Of a stretch of DNA of 57,928 nt, positions 8,134 to 16,472 are shown one piece after another (the first letter of the stretch is position 1; every line of letters starts with the position of its first letter). The translations under genes were made by a program, and so were the position numbers. The stretch spans positions 1-57,928 of the forward strand of contig JAHFSP010000006.1 in the NCBI GenBank assembly GCA_023265685.1. The letters run 5' to 3'. The notes under the pieces are model-generated. The model worked only from the letters and a program-made list of their open reading frames with translations, ran no database searches and was not told the DNA's origin. The DNA is from Candidatus Woesearchaeota archaeon. Its GTDB lineage: Archaea > Nanobdellota > Nanobdellia > Woesearchaeales > GW2011-AR9.

Positions 8134-8883
8134 ATGGAATTTTCGGAAGTAGGTTTTAGATTGACACGAAATAAAATTGTCGAACAATACATTCCTCTGC
8201 TACATAAAGTAGCATATGGTCTTCTACATAGACTCTCTAGTTCTGTAAATCTTGATGATTTAATGGGTGCTGGATCGCTTGGTTTGATTGATGCTGCTGG
8301 TAATTATAATCCTGATAGGGCAGAATCTTTCTCAATTTATGCAGAAATTAAAATTCGTGGCGCAATGATTGATAGTCTTCGAGCTAACGTTTTTGTTCCG
8401 CGTTCTGTTCAACGACGAATAAAAGCTATTGAAAATGCAAAAAGAGAATTGGCACAAGAATATATTGCGGCTGGAAAAGATCTTATAGATATTGGTCCTT
8501 TAGATATAGTTAAGAAGGTTAAAGATGTTCACCCGAAGATGGGTATTAATGTTGGTCAGGTTGATGAAGTAGTTACATCATTTATTAGTTTTAGCGATAT
8601 TGTGGTTAGTGGTTCCCCAAATTATAGTCAAAATTTTTTAGATACATACAACACTTCCAGACTTGAAAGTAAAGAATATCAAGATATGCTAGACGTTCTT
8701 GAAGAGGCATTACAACGTCTTCCGGAGAGGCAACGAGTGGTGGTAGGATTATATAGAATTGAACAACTCTCCCTTAAAGAGATAGGGTTACTTTTTGAAG
8801 TTTCAGAATCACGAATTTCACAAATAAAAACAAAAGGTGAAAGGACCCTTAGAGAGCTGGTGTTGGAAATAATGAATGATTAG
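8134..8883 (+). CDS. Sigma-70 family RNA polymerase sigma factor, FliA/SigF-WhiG type
   Basis: A 249-aa complete group 3 sigma factor. Region 2 (residues about 14-92): NLDDLMGAGSLGLIDAAGNY, SFSIYAEIKIRGAMIDSLRA and VFVPRSVQRR, which match the core-binding and -10-recognition parts of FliA. Region 3 spans about 93-150. Region 4 (about 185-246): LEEALQRLPERQRVVVGLYR, then LSLKEIGLLFEVSESRISQI, the -35-recognition HTH. In bacteria these proteins bind the core polymerase clamp helices and melt promoters. Archaeal polymerase uses TBP/TFB, so a sigma factor on an archaeal contig with an archaeal TATA box is very unusual. Family membership is certain from motifs; its partner polymerase and promoters are unknown. 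Confidence 0.92.
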   Translation: MEFSEVGFRLTRNKIVEQYIPLLHKVAYGLLHRLSSSVNLDDLMGAGSLGLIDAAGNYNPDRAESFSIYAEIKIRGAMIDSLRANVFVPRSVQRRIKAIENAKRELAQEYIAAGKDLIDIGPLDIVKKVKDVHPKMGINVGQVDEVVTSFISFSDIVVSGSPNYSQNFLDTYNTSRLESKEYQDMLDVLEEALQRLPERQRVVVGLYRIEQLSLKEIGLLFEVSESRISQIKTKGERTLRELVLEIMND

Positions 8884-8924
8884 ATATATAGATGTTATAA
8901 TTCAAATTAGTTCATACTTTTCGT

Positions 8925-10508
8925 TCACACTTCTTTAATCTGCTCTTTGAATTGCATCTGGCGTTTCTTTTTGTTGTAACTAAGTACGTAGTTATGGACG
9001 CTGTCACGAATGGAGCGAATGAGAAGCATCATGGCACTGTTAGTGGGGAATTGATGGGGTGTTTCTTCTTTTGGGAGATAAATCTCTTCTTCTTGTTTGG
9101 CAAGACCCATAATGGGGATTTGGAGTCCTAATTCTTGAAGAGCTTTGGTAGCCATACCCAATTGGCCTTTTCCTCCGTCAATAATAATGAGGTCAGGAAA
9201 TGCTTGATTTTCATCGCGTAGACGTTTGTAGCGACGGCTAATTACTTCATACATGGCAGCGAAATCATCTTGGCGGCCTTGCACAGATTGGATTTCGAAG
9301 CGGCGATAGTTGGATTTATTTGGTTTGCCATTGACCCATTGTGCCATACCTGCGACAACGTGCTGAGTACCTAAGTTGGAGATATCAAAGCATTCAATCA
9401 CGACGGGAAGATTTGGGAGATATAATTTTTCTTGGATTTCTTTAAGAGTGGTGTTTTCAAATCCATATTGAGCATTTTTTTCGGCGAGGAGAAGGAGTTC
9501 TTTTTTCTCTCCACGTTGTGGAATGGTGACTTTTACGTTACTGCCTTTTTGTTTGGTGAGGTAGGCTTCGATGGTTTTACGTTCTTCTTCGTTTTTCCAG
9601 AAAGCAGTATTGATCACGATCTCATGGGGCGGGGGGTTTTGTGAATAATAAAGAGTGATGAACTCTTCAAGAAGATCATCTTGAAGTTCGAAACGAAATT
9701 CTTTTTTTCCGGAGATAACGCCTTTGGTTACTGAAAAGAGTTCAATGAAGGCACGCGTATTGTCTTGAGCGTAGACAAGGAAGTCTTGGTCGATATGTTT
9801 AATCAAATCGACTTTTTGTTTTTCTTTGAGATGTAGAAGGGCATCGCGTTGTCGACGCTTTTCAAGAGCGATTTCGTACTGCTGGTGTTGTGATGCTTGT
9901 TGCATTTCTTGCTCAAGGATGGTTAGGCTCTCTTGAATTTCGCCTTTGAGAAAGCGAGTAGCATGGGTAACTTGCTGTAAATATTGTTCTTTATTCACAT
10001 GTAAAACGCAGGGAGCAGTGCAGAGATTGAGGTGATAATTAAGACAGGCTCGTTTTGGCATGTTTTTGCAGACACGTAATTTGAAGAGTTTGAGACAAAG
10101 ATCATAGACTTCGCGTCTGGCGCTGCCATCAGTATATGGTCCAAATAGTTTGCCTTTGGCATTGCTATTACGAGTCGTCATTAATCTGGGAAATTCTTCA
10201 TTCGTGAGAAGGAGATAGGCGTAGGTTTTGGCATCTTTGAGATTGATATTGTATTTTGGGGAATGTTTTTTGATTAGTTTGTTTTCAAGAAGCAGCGCTT
10301 CAACTTCGTTGTCAACAATGATTACTTCCAGATTTACAATGTTTTTGACGAGAACTTGAGTTTTGGTACTTTGTTGGGAAGTATTTTTGAAATACGATGA
10401 AACTCGCCTACGTAGATTTTTTGCTTTTCCAATGTAGATGATTTGATTTTCTTTGTCTTTGAATTGATACACTCCTGGATCTTGAGGTAGTGTGCTAAGA
10501 GAGATCAT
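8925..10508 (-). CDS. uvrC: Excinuclease ABC subunit C
   Basis: A 527-aa UvrC, the dual-incision nuclease of nucleotide excision repair, working with UvrB (encoded at 16473-18503). Domains: GIY-YIG nuclease at 10-90 (DPGVYQFKDKENQIIYIGKA), Cys-rich region (VCKNMPKRACLNYHLNLCTA), a UVR-like UvrB-binding segment at about 195-235, and the RNase H-like endonuclease (ECFDISNLGTQHVVAGMAQW ... LIIIDGGKGQL ... IRDSVHNYVL). It ends soon after the RNase H-like fold and lacks the C-terminal tandem HhH DNA-binding domain of the usual 600-aa proteins. A TATA box lies about 27 bases before the start, directly next to the GTAGGGGGGAAT motif at 10520. Confidence 0.95.
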   Translation of the reverse strand: MISLSTLPQDPGVYQFKDKENQIIYIGKAKNLRRRVSSYFKNTSQQSTKTQVLVKNIVNLEVIIVDNEVEALLLENKLIKKHSPKYNINLKDAKTYAYLLLTNEEFPRLMTTRNSNAKGKLFGPYTDGSARREVYDLCLKLFKLRVCKNMPKRACLNYHLNLCTAPCVLHVNKEQYLQQVTHATRFLKGEIQESLTILEQEMQQASQHQQYEIALEKRRQRDALLHLKEKQKVDLIKHIDQDFLVYAQDNTRAFIELFSVTKGVISGKKEFRFELQDDLLEEFITLYYSQNPPPHEIVINTAFWKNEEERKTIEAYLTKQKGSNVKVTIPQRGEKKELLLLAEKNAQYGFENTTLKEIQEKLYLPNLPVVIECFDISNLGTQHVVAGMAQWVNGKPNKSNYRRFEIQSVQGRQDDFAAMYEVISRRYKRLRDENQAFPDLIIIDGGKGQLGMATKALQELGLQIPIMGLAKQEEEIYLPKEETPHQFPTNSAMMLLIRSIRDSVHNYVLSYNKKKRQMQFKEQIKEV

Positions 10509-10519
10509 TATTCTCTTTG

Positions 10520-10531
10520 GTAGGGGGGAAT
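10520..10531. promoter_or_regulatory. GTAGGGGGGAAT motif next to the uvrC TATA box
   Basis: On the - strand the box TTTTTATA is followed directly by ATTCCCCCCTAC, in the initiator region of uvrC. The same 12-mer occurs upstream of the kinase gene at 11789-11800. A plain G6 run lies upstream of the SNF2 gene (16359-16364). Confidence 0.4.
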
Positions 10532-10602
10532 ATAAAAAGATACTGTTGGCAAAAAATTTAATACAAATAGGCCATTAGTGTATCTGCCGATCTACATTGA
10601 TC

Positions 10603-11745
10603 TTACGCGACATATAATCCTTGCAGGGGCATGGTTGGTGGAAGGGTTACTAAAGTTGGTGCGTAATTACTTCTAGTTTGATCTATAACAGGCATTGTTT
10701 TTTCTATTTTTAATAGTTGATCAAGAGCATTATGGGTGACGTATTCAATTACCGATAAATTTGGTCTCTTGCTGGGTATTGGATCAAGAGCTTGTGCAAG
10801 AACATTAAAATATAAATTGAGGTATAATTTTGCACTATCGGATTCACTTAATCCATAGCTTTCAATACATTGTGATGCTGCTTGAGCCATTAATTCTTTC
10901 ATAGTTTCGTGATCGTTTCCAATTTGAAACAATACACGTGCTTTTTCTAATGTAGGTAAACTGGAAAAGTCTCTTTCACTGTGTTCTTGGGCCAAAACAT
11001 CGTAGAATAATTTTCCGGTCATGATCTCGTATCCTACTAGTCCTGCTTTAAATTGTAATAGGGCTTCTCCAAGGTCTTCTTTTTGTGCTAATTCTTTCGG
11101 GCTACTATACTCAATAGTCCCATATGATGGTATATCTAATACTGGTTGAGGAATTGAAATTCGTAATGGTGAATAATCTAATAATCTGGCTATTCCAACA
11201 TCAATAATTTTTCCTTGGCCTCGTCCTACTTGCTTTCCATTAGTATACATAATATTAGATGGTTTGTAATCTGTGTTTATCACCCCTAACTCTTGGGCAA
11301 GAGTTCGCTGACCAATAAGGCTATGATAAAATGCTCTTAACATATCTCGTACATCAGTAGGGTTATTCGTATCTGCTAATCTTTTTTCTAGATCCTTTCC
11401 TTCTATAAAATCCATCTTGGTTGCAACATTGGTGAGTGGTCTTCCTGACGAATCAAAATCTTCAACTTTTTGGGTTCCATATACTGTAGGAAAATAAAAA
11501 CTTACATCTGATGCTGCTTTGCCAATACGTGCTTCAGCTATAGCCAACGCTTGGAAAAATTTTTCATCTTTTGAGAGACATCTTGGTTGTATTGTTTTTA
11601 TTGCGAATAATTTGTGTCCTTCATTGATTACATAAACTTCGCCCATTCCGCCTTGTCCGATAATCTGACTTTGTGCTATGTATTGTCCAAATACGGGTTC
11701 TTCAAATCGGTATTGTGTAACATTTCTTGGTGGGTTAGGTGTCAT
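10603..11745 (-). CDS. Hanks-type serine/threonine protein kinase
   Basis: A 380-aa protein kinase-like protein. Visible: glycine loop IIGQGGMGEVYV (residues 29-39, the bacterial PknB-like form), AIK with Lys50, Glu71 in the C-helix, catalytic loop VINTDYKPSNI (Asp159, Lys161, Asn164), and IIDVGIAR (Asp182, DVG for DFG), then YSSPKEL for the APE region. The HRD motif is changed to NTD, but all metal and catalytic carboxylates are present, so it is probably active. No membrane segment or sensor domain; the last 40 residues are a Pro/Thr-rich tail. Sits downstream of lemA with a 129-base gap that holds its own TATA-like box. Confidence 0.85.
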   Translation of the reverse strand: MTPNPPRNVTQYRFEEPVFGQYIAQSQIIGQGGMGEVYVINEGHKLFAIKTIQPRCLSKDEKFFQALAIAEARIGKAASDVSFYFPTVYGTQKVEDFDSSGRPLTNVATKMDFIEGKDLEKRLADTNNPTDVRDMLRAFYHSLIGQRTLAQELGVINTDYKPSNIMYTNGKQVGRGQGKIIDVGIARLLDYSPLRISIPQPVLDIPSYGTIEYSSPKELAQKEDLGEALLQFKAGLVGYEIMTGKLFYDVLAQEHSERDFSSLPTLEKARVLFQIGNDHETMKELMAQAASQCIESYGLSESDSAKLYLNLYFNVLAQALDPIPSKRPNLSVIEYVTHNALDQLLKIEKTMPVIDQTRSNYAPTLVTLPPTMPLQGLYVA

Positions 11746-11788
11746 GTATTCTTGGCAGATACTTAGGACTATAATCAGTTATTTTCTC

Positions 11789-11800
11789 GTAGGGGGGAAT
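11789..11800. promoter_or_regulatory. Second GTAGGGGGGAAT motif, upstream of the kinase gene
   Basis: Identical 12-mer to that at 10520-10531. On the - strand it lies about 15 bases upstream of a GATTATAG box that itself is about 28 bases before the kinase ATG. Confidence 0.4.
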
Positions 11801-11874
11801 GGTAAATTTGTGAAGAAAATGGGTTAATAAGTTGTAGATGTTTTAAAATAAAATAATAAAGAAAAATAAAAAAT

Positions 11875-12453
11875 CTATTCAAACATGGCGCCAACATCAG
11901 GTGCGGTTTCGCTGCCTGCTTGCGCTTCAAAGCTTTGTTTTGTTTCAAATCCGCCCCAGCTCGCCATAATTGATGTGGGGAAGCGACGTACTTTGATGTT
12001 AAACTCTTTTACGGCTTTGTTGAATAGGTCCCGTTCAACTTTAACTCGATTCTCTGTGCCGGCAAGCTCATCTTGTAATGAAAGGTAATTTTCATTGGCT
12101 TTGAGATCTGGATAATTTTCTGCAACCACAAGAAGGCGTGAGAGGGCACTATCCATTTGTTGACCAGCTGCTGCTAATTCTTGGGGATTAGATGCTTTTC
12201 CTACAGATGCTCTCGCTTCTGTTATTTTGGTAAGTACATCTCCTTCATAATTAGTGTATTGTTTGACTGTGGCAACAAGATTTGGAATCAAGTCTGCACG
12301 TCGTTGATAGGCACTTTGTACGTTTGCCCATTTTTCATTTATTGTTTCATCAGCGCTAACAAGTCCATTGTAACTCACCATTGCCCATAAAGCAACAAGT
12401 ACAATGAATATTCCTACGCCAATGAGAACTTTATGACCTGTTTTAAGTGCCAT
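11875..12453 (-). CDS. lemA: LemA family protein
   Basis: A 192-aa LemA-type protein: one N-terminal membrane helix (IGVGIFIVLVALWAMVSYNG), then the helical-bundle domain with NEKWANVQSAYQRRADLIPN and LVATVKQY..., VGKASNPQEL, LLVVAENYPDLKAN and FNIKVRRFPTSIMA. The soluble part is expected outside the membrane. A good Shine-Dalgarno site (GGAGGG) lies before its ATG. It is the last gene of an operon with a zinc ribbon and a TPM-domain protein; LemA and TPM genes are often neighbours. Molecular role is not settled for the family. Confidence 0.92.
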   Translation of the reverse strand: MALKTGHKVLIGVGIFIVLVALWAMVSYNGLVSADETINEKWANVQSAYQRRADLIPNLVATVKQYTNYEGDVLTKITEARASVGKASNPQELAAAGQQMDSALSRLLVVAENYPDLKANENYLSLQDELAGTENRVKVERDLFNKAVKEFNIKVRRFPTSIMASWGGFETKQSFEAQAGSETAPDVGAMFE

Positions 12454-12467
12454 ATATTTTTTCCCTC

Positions 12468-12641
12468 CTATTTTTTAATTGTTCTTTCTTGCGCAATTTG
12501 CGCTAATTTAGGAATTTCATCTCTATCTAACCACATTCCACCGCATTTTGAACATATGTCTAAGATTACATCGTCTCTTTTAATCTTTTTCATGTCTTTT
12601 TTACATCGTGGACATAAAAACACTTCTTCATTAAATTGCAT
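12468..12641 (-). CDS. TFIIB-type zinc-ribbon protein, 57 aa
   Basis: A small protein beginning MQFNEEVFLCPRCKKDM with a second pair ICSKCGG and the following MWLDRDEI, the zf-TFIIB-like pattern (CxxC...CxxCGGxWLDxxEl). A longer frame opens to 12743, but residues before this Met overlap the Gly-rich C-terminus of the TPM gene in another frame and are not credible. Start chosen at the ATG 16 bases after the TPM stop. Followed by lemA after 14 bases. Confidence 0.75.
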   Translation of the reverse strand: MQFNEEVFLCPRCKKDMKKIKRDDVILDICSKCGGMWLDRDEIPKLAQIAQERTIKK

Positions 12642-12657
12642 TTGTTGTGTTTGTTGT

Positions 12658-13416
12658 TTACCAACCGCCACTTGAGCCACCTCCACCGAATCCTCCGCCA
12701 CCAAACCCACCGCTGCCTCCAAAACCTCCATTTCCTCCACCACGTCGGCCTCCTAATAACACGGCACCAAGTGCGGCGTTAAAGTAATCATCTTTTCGTA
12801 GCGTACGTCGTTGTTTGTTAGCAATAAATGTAATAATATTGATAAGGATGATAAAACTGAGAGCTATCCAAAATAGCCAGTTGCTTGAGGTTGATTGTGA
12901 GTCATTTTGTTCCGTTTCCGTGGTAGGATTGGCTAGTTCTGATTGAATACTATTTACTGCGTTAACAATGCCTTCTGCATACTTTTCTTCTTTGAATGCA
13001 GGTGTAAGGTACGTTCGTCCAATACGTCCGACTTTAGCATCGTTGAAAATAGGTTCAAGACTACGACCAATTTCGAATCGATATTGATGGTCTTGAACAG
13101 CTATAAGAAGGAGAAGTCCATTATTTTTATCAGTTTCTCCCAAATGTCCTTGTGCAAGTTCAAGAGCATAGCCTTCAATATCTCTGCCTTCTAATGAGGG
13201 GATGGTAACAATGGCAATTTGAGCTAGGCCTTGTTGATTGAGTGAGTTGAGTTTGGTTGAGAGATCTTGTTCTTCTTGTTCTGAGATGATGTTGGCGTAA
13301 TCATTGACGTATGTTTTTATTTCCACTTGAGAATGGAGGCTTGTGGTGAGAAGTGTGATTATGATAAGAATTAGGAAAAATCTTTTCATGAACGGTTTTT
13401 TGGTGCGATTTTTCAC
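12658..13416 (-). CDS. TPM-domain protein (YgcG-like)
   Basis: A 252-aa secreted and anchored protein. Signal segment or N-terminal membrane helix at about 12-28 (FFLILIIITLLTTSLHS), a TPM domain at 32-150 (YVNDYANIISEQEEQDLSTK, IVTIPSLEGRDIEGYALELA, FEIGRSLEPIFNDAKVGRI), a second membrane helix at about 180-200, then a basic stretch and a Gly-rich tail ending GGFGGGGFGGGGSSGGW. This is the normal YgcG arrangement. TPM domains have been linked to phosphatase activity and photosystem repair in other organisms. First gene of the TPM / zinc ribbon / lemA operon. Confidence 0.9.
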   Translation of the reverse strand: MKNRTKKPFMKRFFLILIIITLLTTSLHSQVEIKTYVNDYANIISEQEEQDLSTKLNSLNQQGLAQIAIVTIPSLEGRDIEGYALELAQGHLGETDKNNGLLLLIAVQDHQYRFEIGRSLEPIFNDAKVGRIGRTYLTPAFKEEKYAEGIVNAVNSIQSELANPTTETEQNDSQSTSSNWLFWIALSFIILINIITFIANKQRRTLRKDDYFNAALGAVLLGGRRGGGNGGFGGSGGFGGGGFGGGGSSGGW

Positions 13417-13479
13417 GGTTATAGAAAAGAGTAGGTGTTTAAAAAATGTTGTGATCCATAATGTATGTCTCTTTCTGTA

Positions 13480-14490
13480 CTATTCTTTCTTGGCAAATCT
13501 GTGTATTGCAGGTACATAATAAAAAACGTCTCCATCAGCGAAGGTTACTTCAAAAAGGGTCATTTCAACTGTTGCTGCGGCAAGAACATCCACACTGAGA
13601 GCTAATTCACGAATTTCCAATTCAGTTTTCTGTTGACCAAATTCCAGTTTGATTTTTCCTCGTTTTTGTTGGTTTTTCTCTATTAATTCAGTAAGTTTTT
13701 TCTTAAGATCGCGAGCTTTATCTTCCCAAGTTCTCTTCACACTAAATGAAGAAGCTTCGATGCTTTTGCGTTTGGCTTCATCAATTTTATTTAGTAGGTC
13801 TAGTTCTTTACGTTGAAGGTCTTTGTAGAGGTCTTCACTATTTTGTGTTTGAATATCTTGTAATTTTTCGAATGAATTGTAGTGTTTCTGTTCTGCTTGG
13901 GTAATCTCTTTTTTGAGAATGCTGGGAAGAATTTTTATTCCTTCTTTGATAGATTGTGACAGGTTGGATTCTGTTCTGTTTTTGGAGGTGTTTAACTCGA
14001 AGTTTGCTTTTTCAAAACCTTGTGCAGCAATATGCCATTGTGATCCAATTAAAATGGGAAGTATGTGGCGAGTTTTTTCTTCTGCGGTTTGGATGGTTGC
14101 TTCGTAGAGAAGATATGTGGCGTGCTCTTTGAGTTCTTCGATCTTATATCTCATCGCTGCGGGTTTCCCGGTAAGGGCGAGCCGATTATTTACATCAAGG
14201 AGATCGCTTTTTTGAGTCTTGATATTTAAAGAAGTAAACACATGCTCTTGGGTGTAAGGAGCAACCATGCTTTCAAAAAGAAAGGTCCCTTTGCCTACCA
14301 ACGAGGTGTTTTTCTTTTGAGATATATTTGGATCAATAGTACATATTAACTGTGGTGTTGCGTAGAGTCGTTGATGTTGTTTGTCAAGTTTGATTGTGTA
14401 AATTCTATTTTTGAGTGTGTATTCTAGCTTTTTCTCTTTTAGGTATGTTTCAAAAAAGATGGTGATTAGTTCTGGGTCCATGGTGTTCAC
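13480..14490 (-). CDS. Coiled-coil partner protein of the SNF2 helicase
   Basis: A 336-aa protein, not recognised. The N-terminal 190 residues look like a mixed alpha/beta domain; residues 195-295 are a long charged coiled coil (KKEITQAEQKHYNSFEKLQD ... EKNQQKRGKIKLEF); the C-terminus ends in strands with FADGDVFYYVPAIHRFAKK. It starts inside the stop of the SNF2 gene (four-base overlap), so the two are co-translated. The layout recalls the C-terminal regions of bacterial HepA/RapA-type helicases, here as a separate chain. Role as helicase partner is inferred from coupling. Confidence 0.65.
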   Translation of the reverse strand: MNTMDPELITIFFETYLKEKKLEYTLKNRIYTIKLDKQHQRLYATPQLICTIDPNISQKKNTSLVGKGTFLFESMVAPYTQEHVFTSLNIKTQKSDLLDVNNRLALTGKPAAMRYKIEELKEHATYLLYEATIQTAEEKTRHILPILIGSQWHIAAQGFEKANFELNTSKNRTESNLSQSIKEGIKILPSILKKEITQAEQKHYNSFEKLQDIQTQNSEDLYKDLQRKELDLLNKIDEAKRKSIEASSFSVKRTWEDKARDLKKKLTELIEKNQQKRGKIKLEFGQQKTELEIRELALSVDVLAAATVEMTLFEVTFADGDVFYYVPAIHRFAKKE

Positions 14491-16319
14491 AGTTTGAGTT
14501 TATCTTCTGATTTTGTTTTGCTTTGGTTTCTTTCCTCGTTTGATGGTCTGTCAAATATTTCCTGATCAAATTGTTTAATTTCTTCAACGCGTTTTGTGGC
14601 TTGTGTGAAATCATCGATGATGTCTTCTTTTTTTGTCATGACGGCATCAAAGATAGCTGATTCCACACTGCCTTTGTTTTTAAGCTCACTTAGGACAGTG
14701 TCCATTTCTCCAATACTTAATGTAAAGAGATTGATTTTTTCATAGAGGCGGTTGAGGATATATGCTTCAACTGTATCAATAATTGCAAGGTTGTGAATGA
14801 TAACGTCTTTTTCTTGTCCGATACGATGAACACGACCAATGCGTTGCTCGACGCGCATGGGGTTCCAAGGTAAGTCGTAGTTAATGAGAATGTGTGCAAA
14901 TTGTAAGTTGCGACCTTCTGAACCTGCATCAGTACAGATTAAGATTTGTTTGTCAGTTTTGAATTGGCGGATTGCTTCTTCTTTTTCTTGTGGATTCATT
15001 TTTCCGTTAAAGAGGACTGTACTAAAGCCTGCGACTTTAAGCTCCATCTCAAGCATTTTTTGCGTGTGAATGAATGTGGTGAAAATAATGGCTTTTTCGT
15101 CTTTTGTTTTGGTAAGAAGTTTGAGAAGGTAATCGCATTTTTTATCCGTTTTGATATGTTGTCCTTTGAATACAATGGCTTCTAAGACGCGGATTTTTTT
15201 CTCATCTTCAAGAGTTTCTTTGTAGCGTTGGAGCGCAGCAATACCTGTTTTAAGAGAACTGGTAATTTGACGTGTTAACATGATGAGAGCGAACGTAAGC
15301 AGGCCTTTCTGACGATACCGAACGGCCATGGTTTTGAGTTCTTCTTCACTGAGAAGTGCTTGCTCTTCAACATCTTGATCTTCATCAAGACCTTTGACTT
15401 TTTCAAGACGTTTAATTTCATCATATTGAGTTCGAATGAAACTAAGTACTTGGTTATAGAAATCCATTTCCTCTTTGGAATATTCCAGCATATGGGTTTT
15501 AACAATACGCTGCGCAAATTTAATCCCCGTATCACGACGCAAATTACGGATCATTATTTTACTCAATTTATTTTGTAATTCGTCTTTGTTTTTGATTTTG
15601 AGGCCATCTGTGTCAGCAACGAATTCTTCAGTAAACTTTGCTTTGGTGCCTACAAAACCAGGATGTAAGAGGTCTAAGACTGCCCATAATTCGAAGATGT
15701 TGTTTTGAAGAGGTGTTGCGGTAAGCATAAAGCAACGTTCTTTCTTGATGTTTTTGACGAGTTTATAGTTGAGCGTCGCGCTGTTTTTGAGTTTATGAGC
15801 TTCATCGATAACCAGCAGATCCCAGATAATGTTTTCGACAATAGGTGCATGACGTGGCGTTTTTGCGGTGTCGATGGAAGCAATTATTTTGTCATAGTCG
15901 TTGTAGATGTCAGGGGTGTTGGCAATTTCGAATGACTCATCGAACTTTGAACGCATTTCTTCTTGCCATTGATATTTGAGTGGAGCAGGAGTAAGAATGA
16001 GGACTTTTTTTACAAGCTTGCGAGCGAGAAGTTCTTTGATAATCATGCCTGCTTCAATGGTTTTACCTAATCCTACTTCATCAGCTAAGAGGGCTCGGTA
16101 TGAGAAGTTGTTGAGGACATGCAGAGCAGTTCTAGTTTGATGTGGAAAGAGTTGGATTTTATCTTGATATAATGGAAGAGCCAAAAGTTTGTCTGAGGCT
16201 TCAAGTACGGAGAGCTGGTGGGCGATGATGCAGAGTCTAAAGTGATCAGGGTTTGCTATCTGGTCCTTAGAGAGGAGTGCCTGTGCACGCTCGGGTTGTT
16301 GTAAATGAAATTGCACCAT
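14487..16319 (-). CDS. SNF2/Rad54-family helicase
   Basis: A 610-aa Swi2/Snf2 ATPase that moves along duplex DNA. Helicase motifs: I, ADEVGLGKTIEAG (79-91); Ia, ILTPAPLKYQW; II, VIDEAHKLKN (DEAH at 172-175); III, LTATPLQNN (199-207); IV, KAIIFTTFIHTQKMLE; V, GSEGRNLQFA; VI, MRVEQRIGRVHRIGQ. Motif VI and the short length are like RapA/HepA and archaeal Rad54-like proteins. The last 60 residues are helical and charged. Lies in the - strand block between uvrC and uvrB and is coupled to the coiled-coil gene downstream. Confidence 0.92.
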   Translation of the reverse strand: MVQFHLQQPERAQALLSKDQIANPDHFRLCIIAHQLSVLEASDKLLALPLYQDKIQLFPHQTRTALHVLNNFSYRALLADEVGLGKTIEAGMIIKELLARKLVKKVLILTPAPLKYQWQEEMRSKFDESFEIANTPDIYNDYDKIIASIDTAKTPRHAPIVENIIWDLLVIDEAHKLKNSATLNYKLVKNIKKERCFMLTATPLQNNIFELWAVLDLLHPGFVGTKAKFTEEFVADTDGLKIKNKDELQNKLSKIMIRNLRRDTGIKFAQRIVKTHMLEYSKEEMDFYNQVLSFIRTQYDEIKRLEKVKGLDEDQDVEEQALLSEEELKTMAVRYRQKGLLTFALIMLTRQITSSLKTGIAALQRYKETLEDEKKIRVLEAIVFKGQHIKTDKKCDYLLKLLTKTKDEKAIIFTTFIHTQKMLEMELKVAGFSTVLFNGKMNPQEKEEAIRQFKTDKQILICTDAGSEGRNLQFAHILINYDLPWNPMRVEQRIGRVHRIGQEKDVIIHNLAIIDTVEAYILNRLYEKINLFTLSIGEMDTVLSELKNKGSVESAIFDAVMTKKEDIIDDFTQATKRVEEIKQFDQEIFDRPSNEERNQSKTKSEDKLKL

Positions 16320-16472
16320 AGAAAACGATCAACTCACGATAAGAAAATAGGTTTAATTGGGGGGTTATTGTATATAAAACTTTGGATTTTTTGAATGGAG
16401 GAGATTGGATGTGGATGAGAAGTATTGAGGGGGTGAAGAAGGAGTTATTTTTAGCGTTTATTTTCTGCTAGT

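Noticed and set aside
12642..12743. N-terminal extension of the TFIIB-type zinc-ribbon protein
   Set aside because: It would be the Gly-rich end of the TPM gene read in another frame; the zinc-ribbon homology begins after the ATG at 12641.
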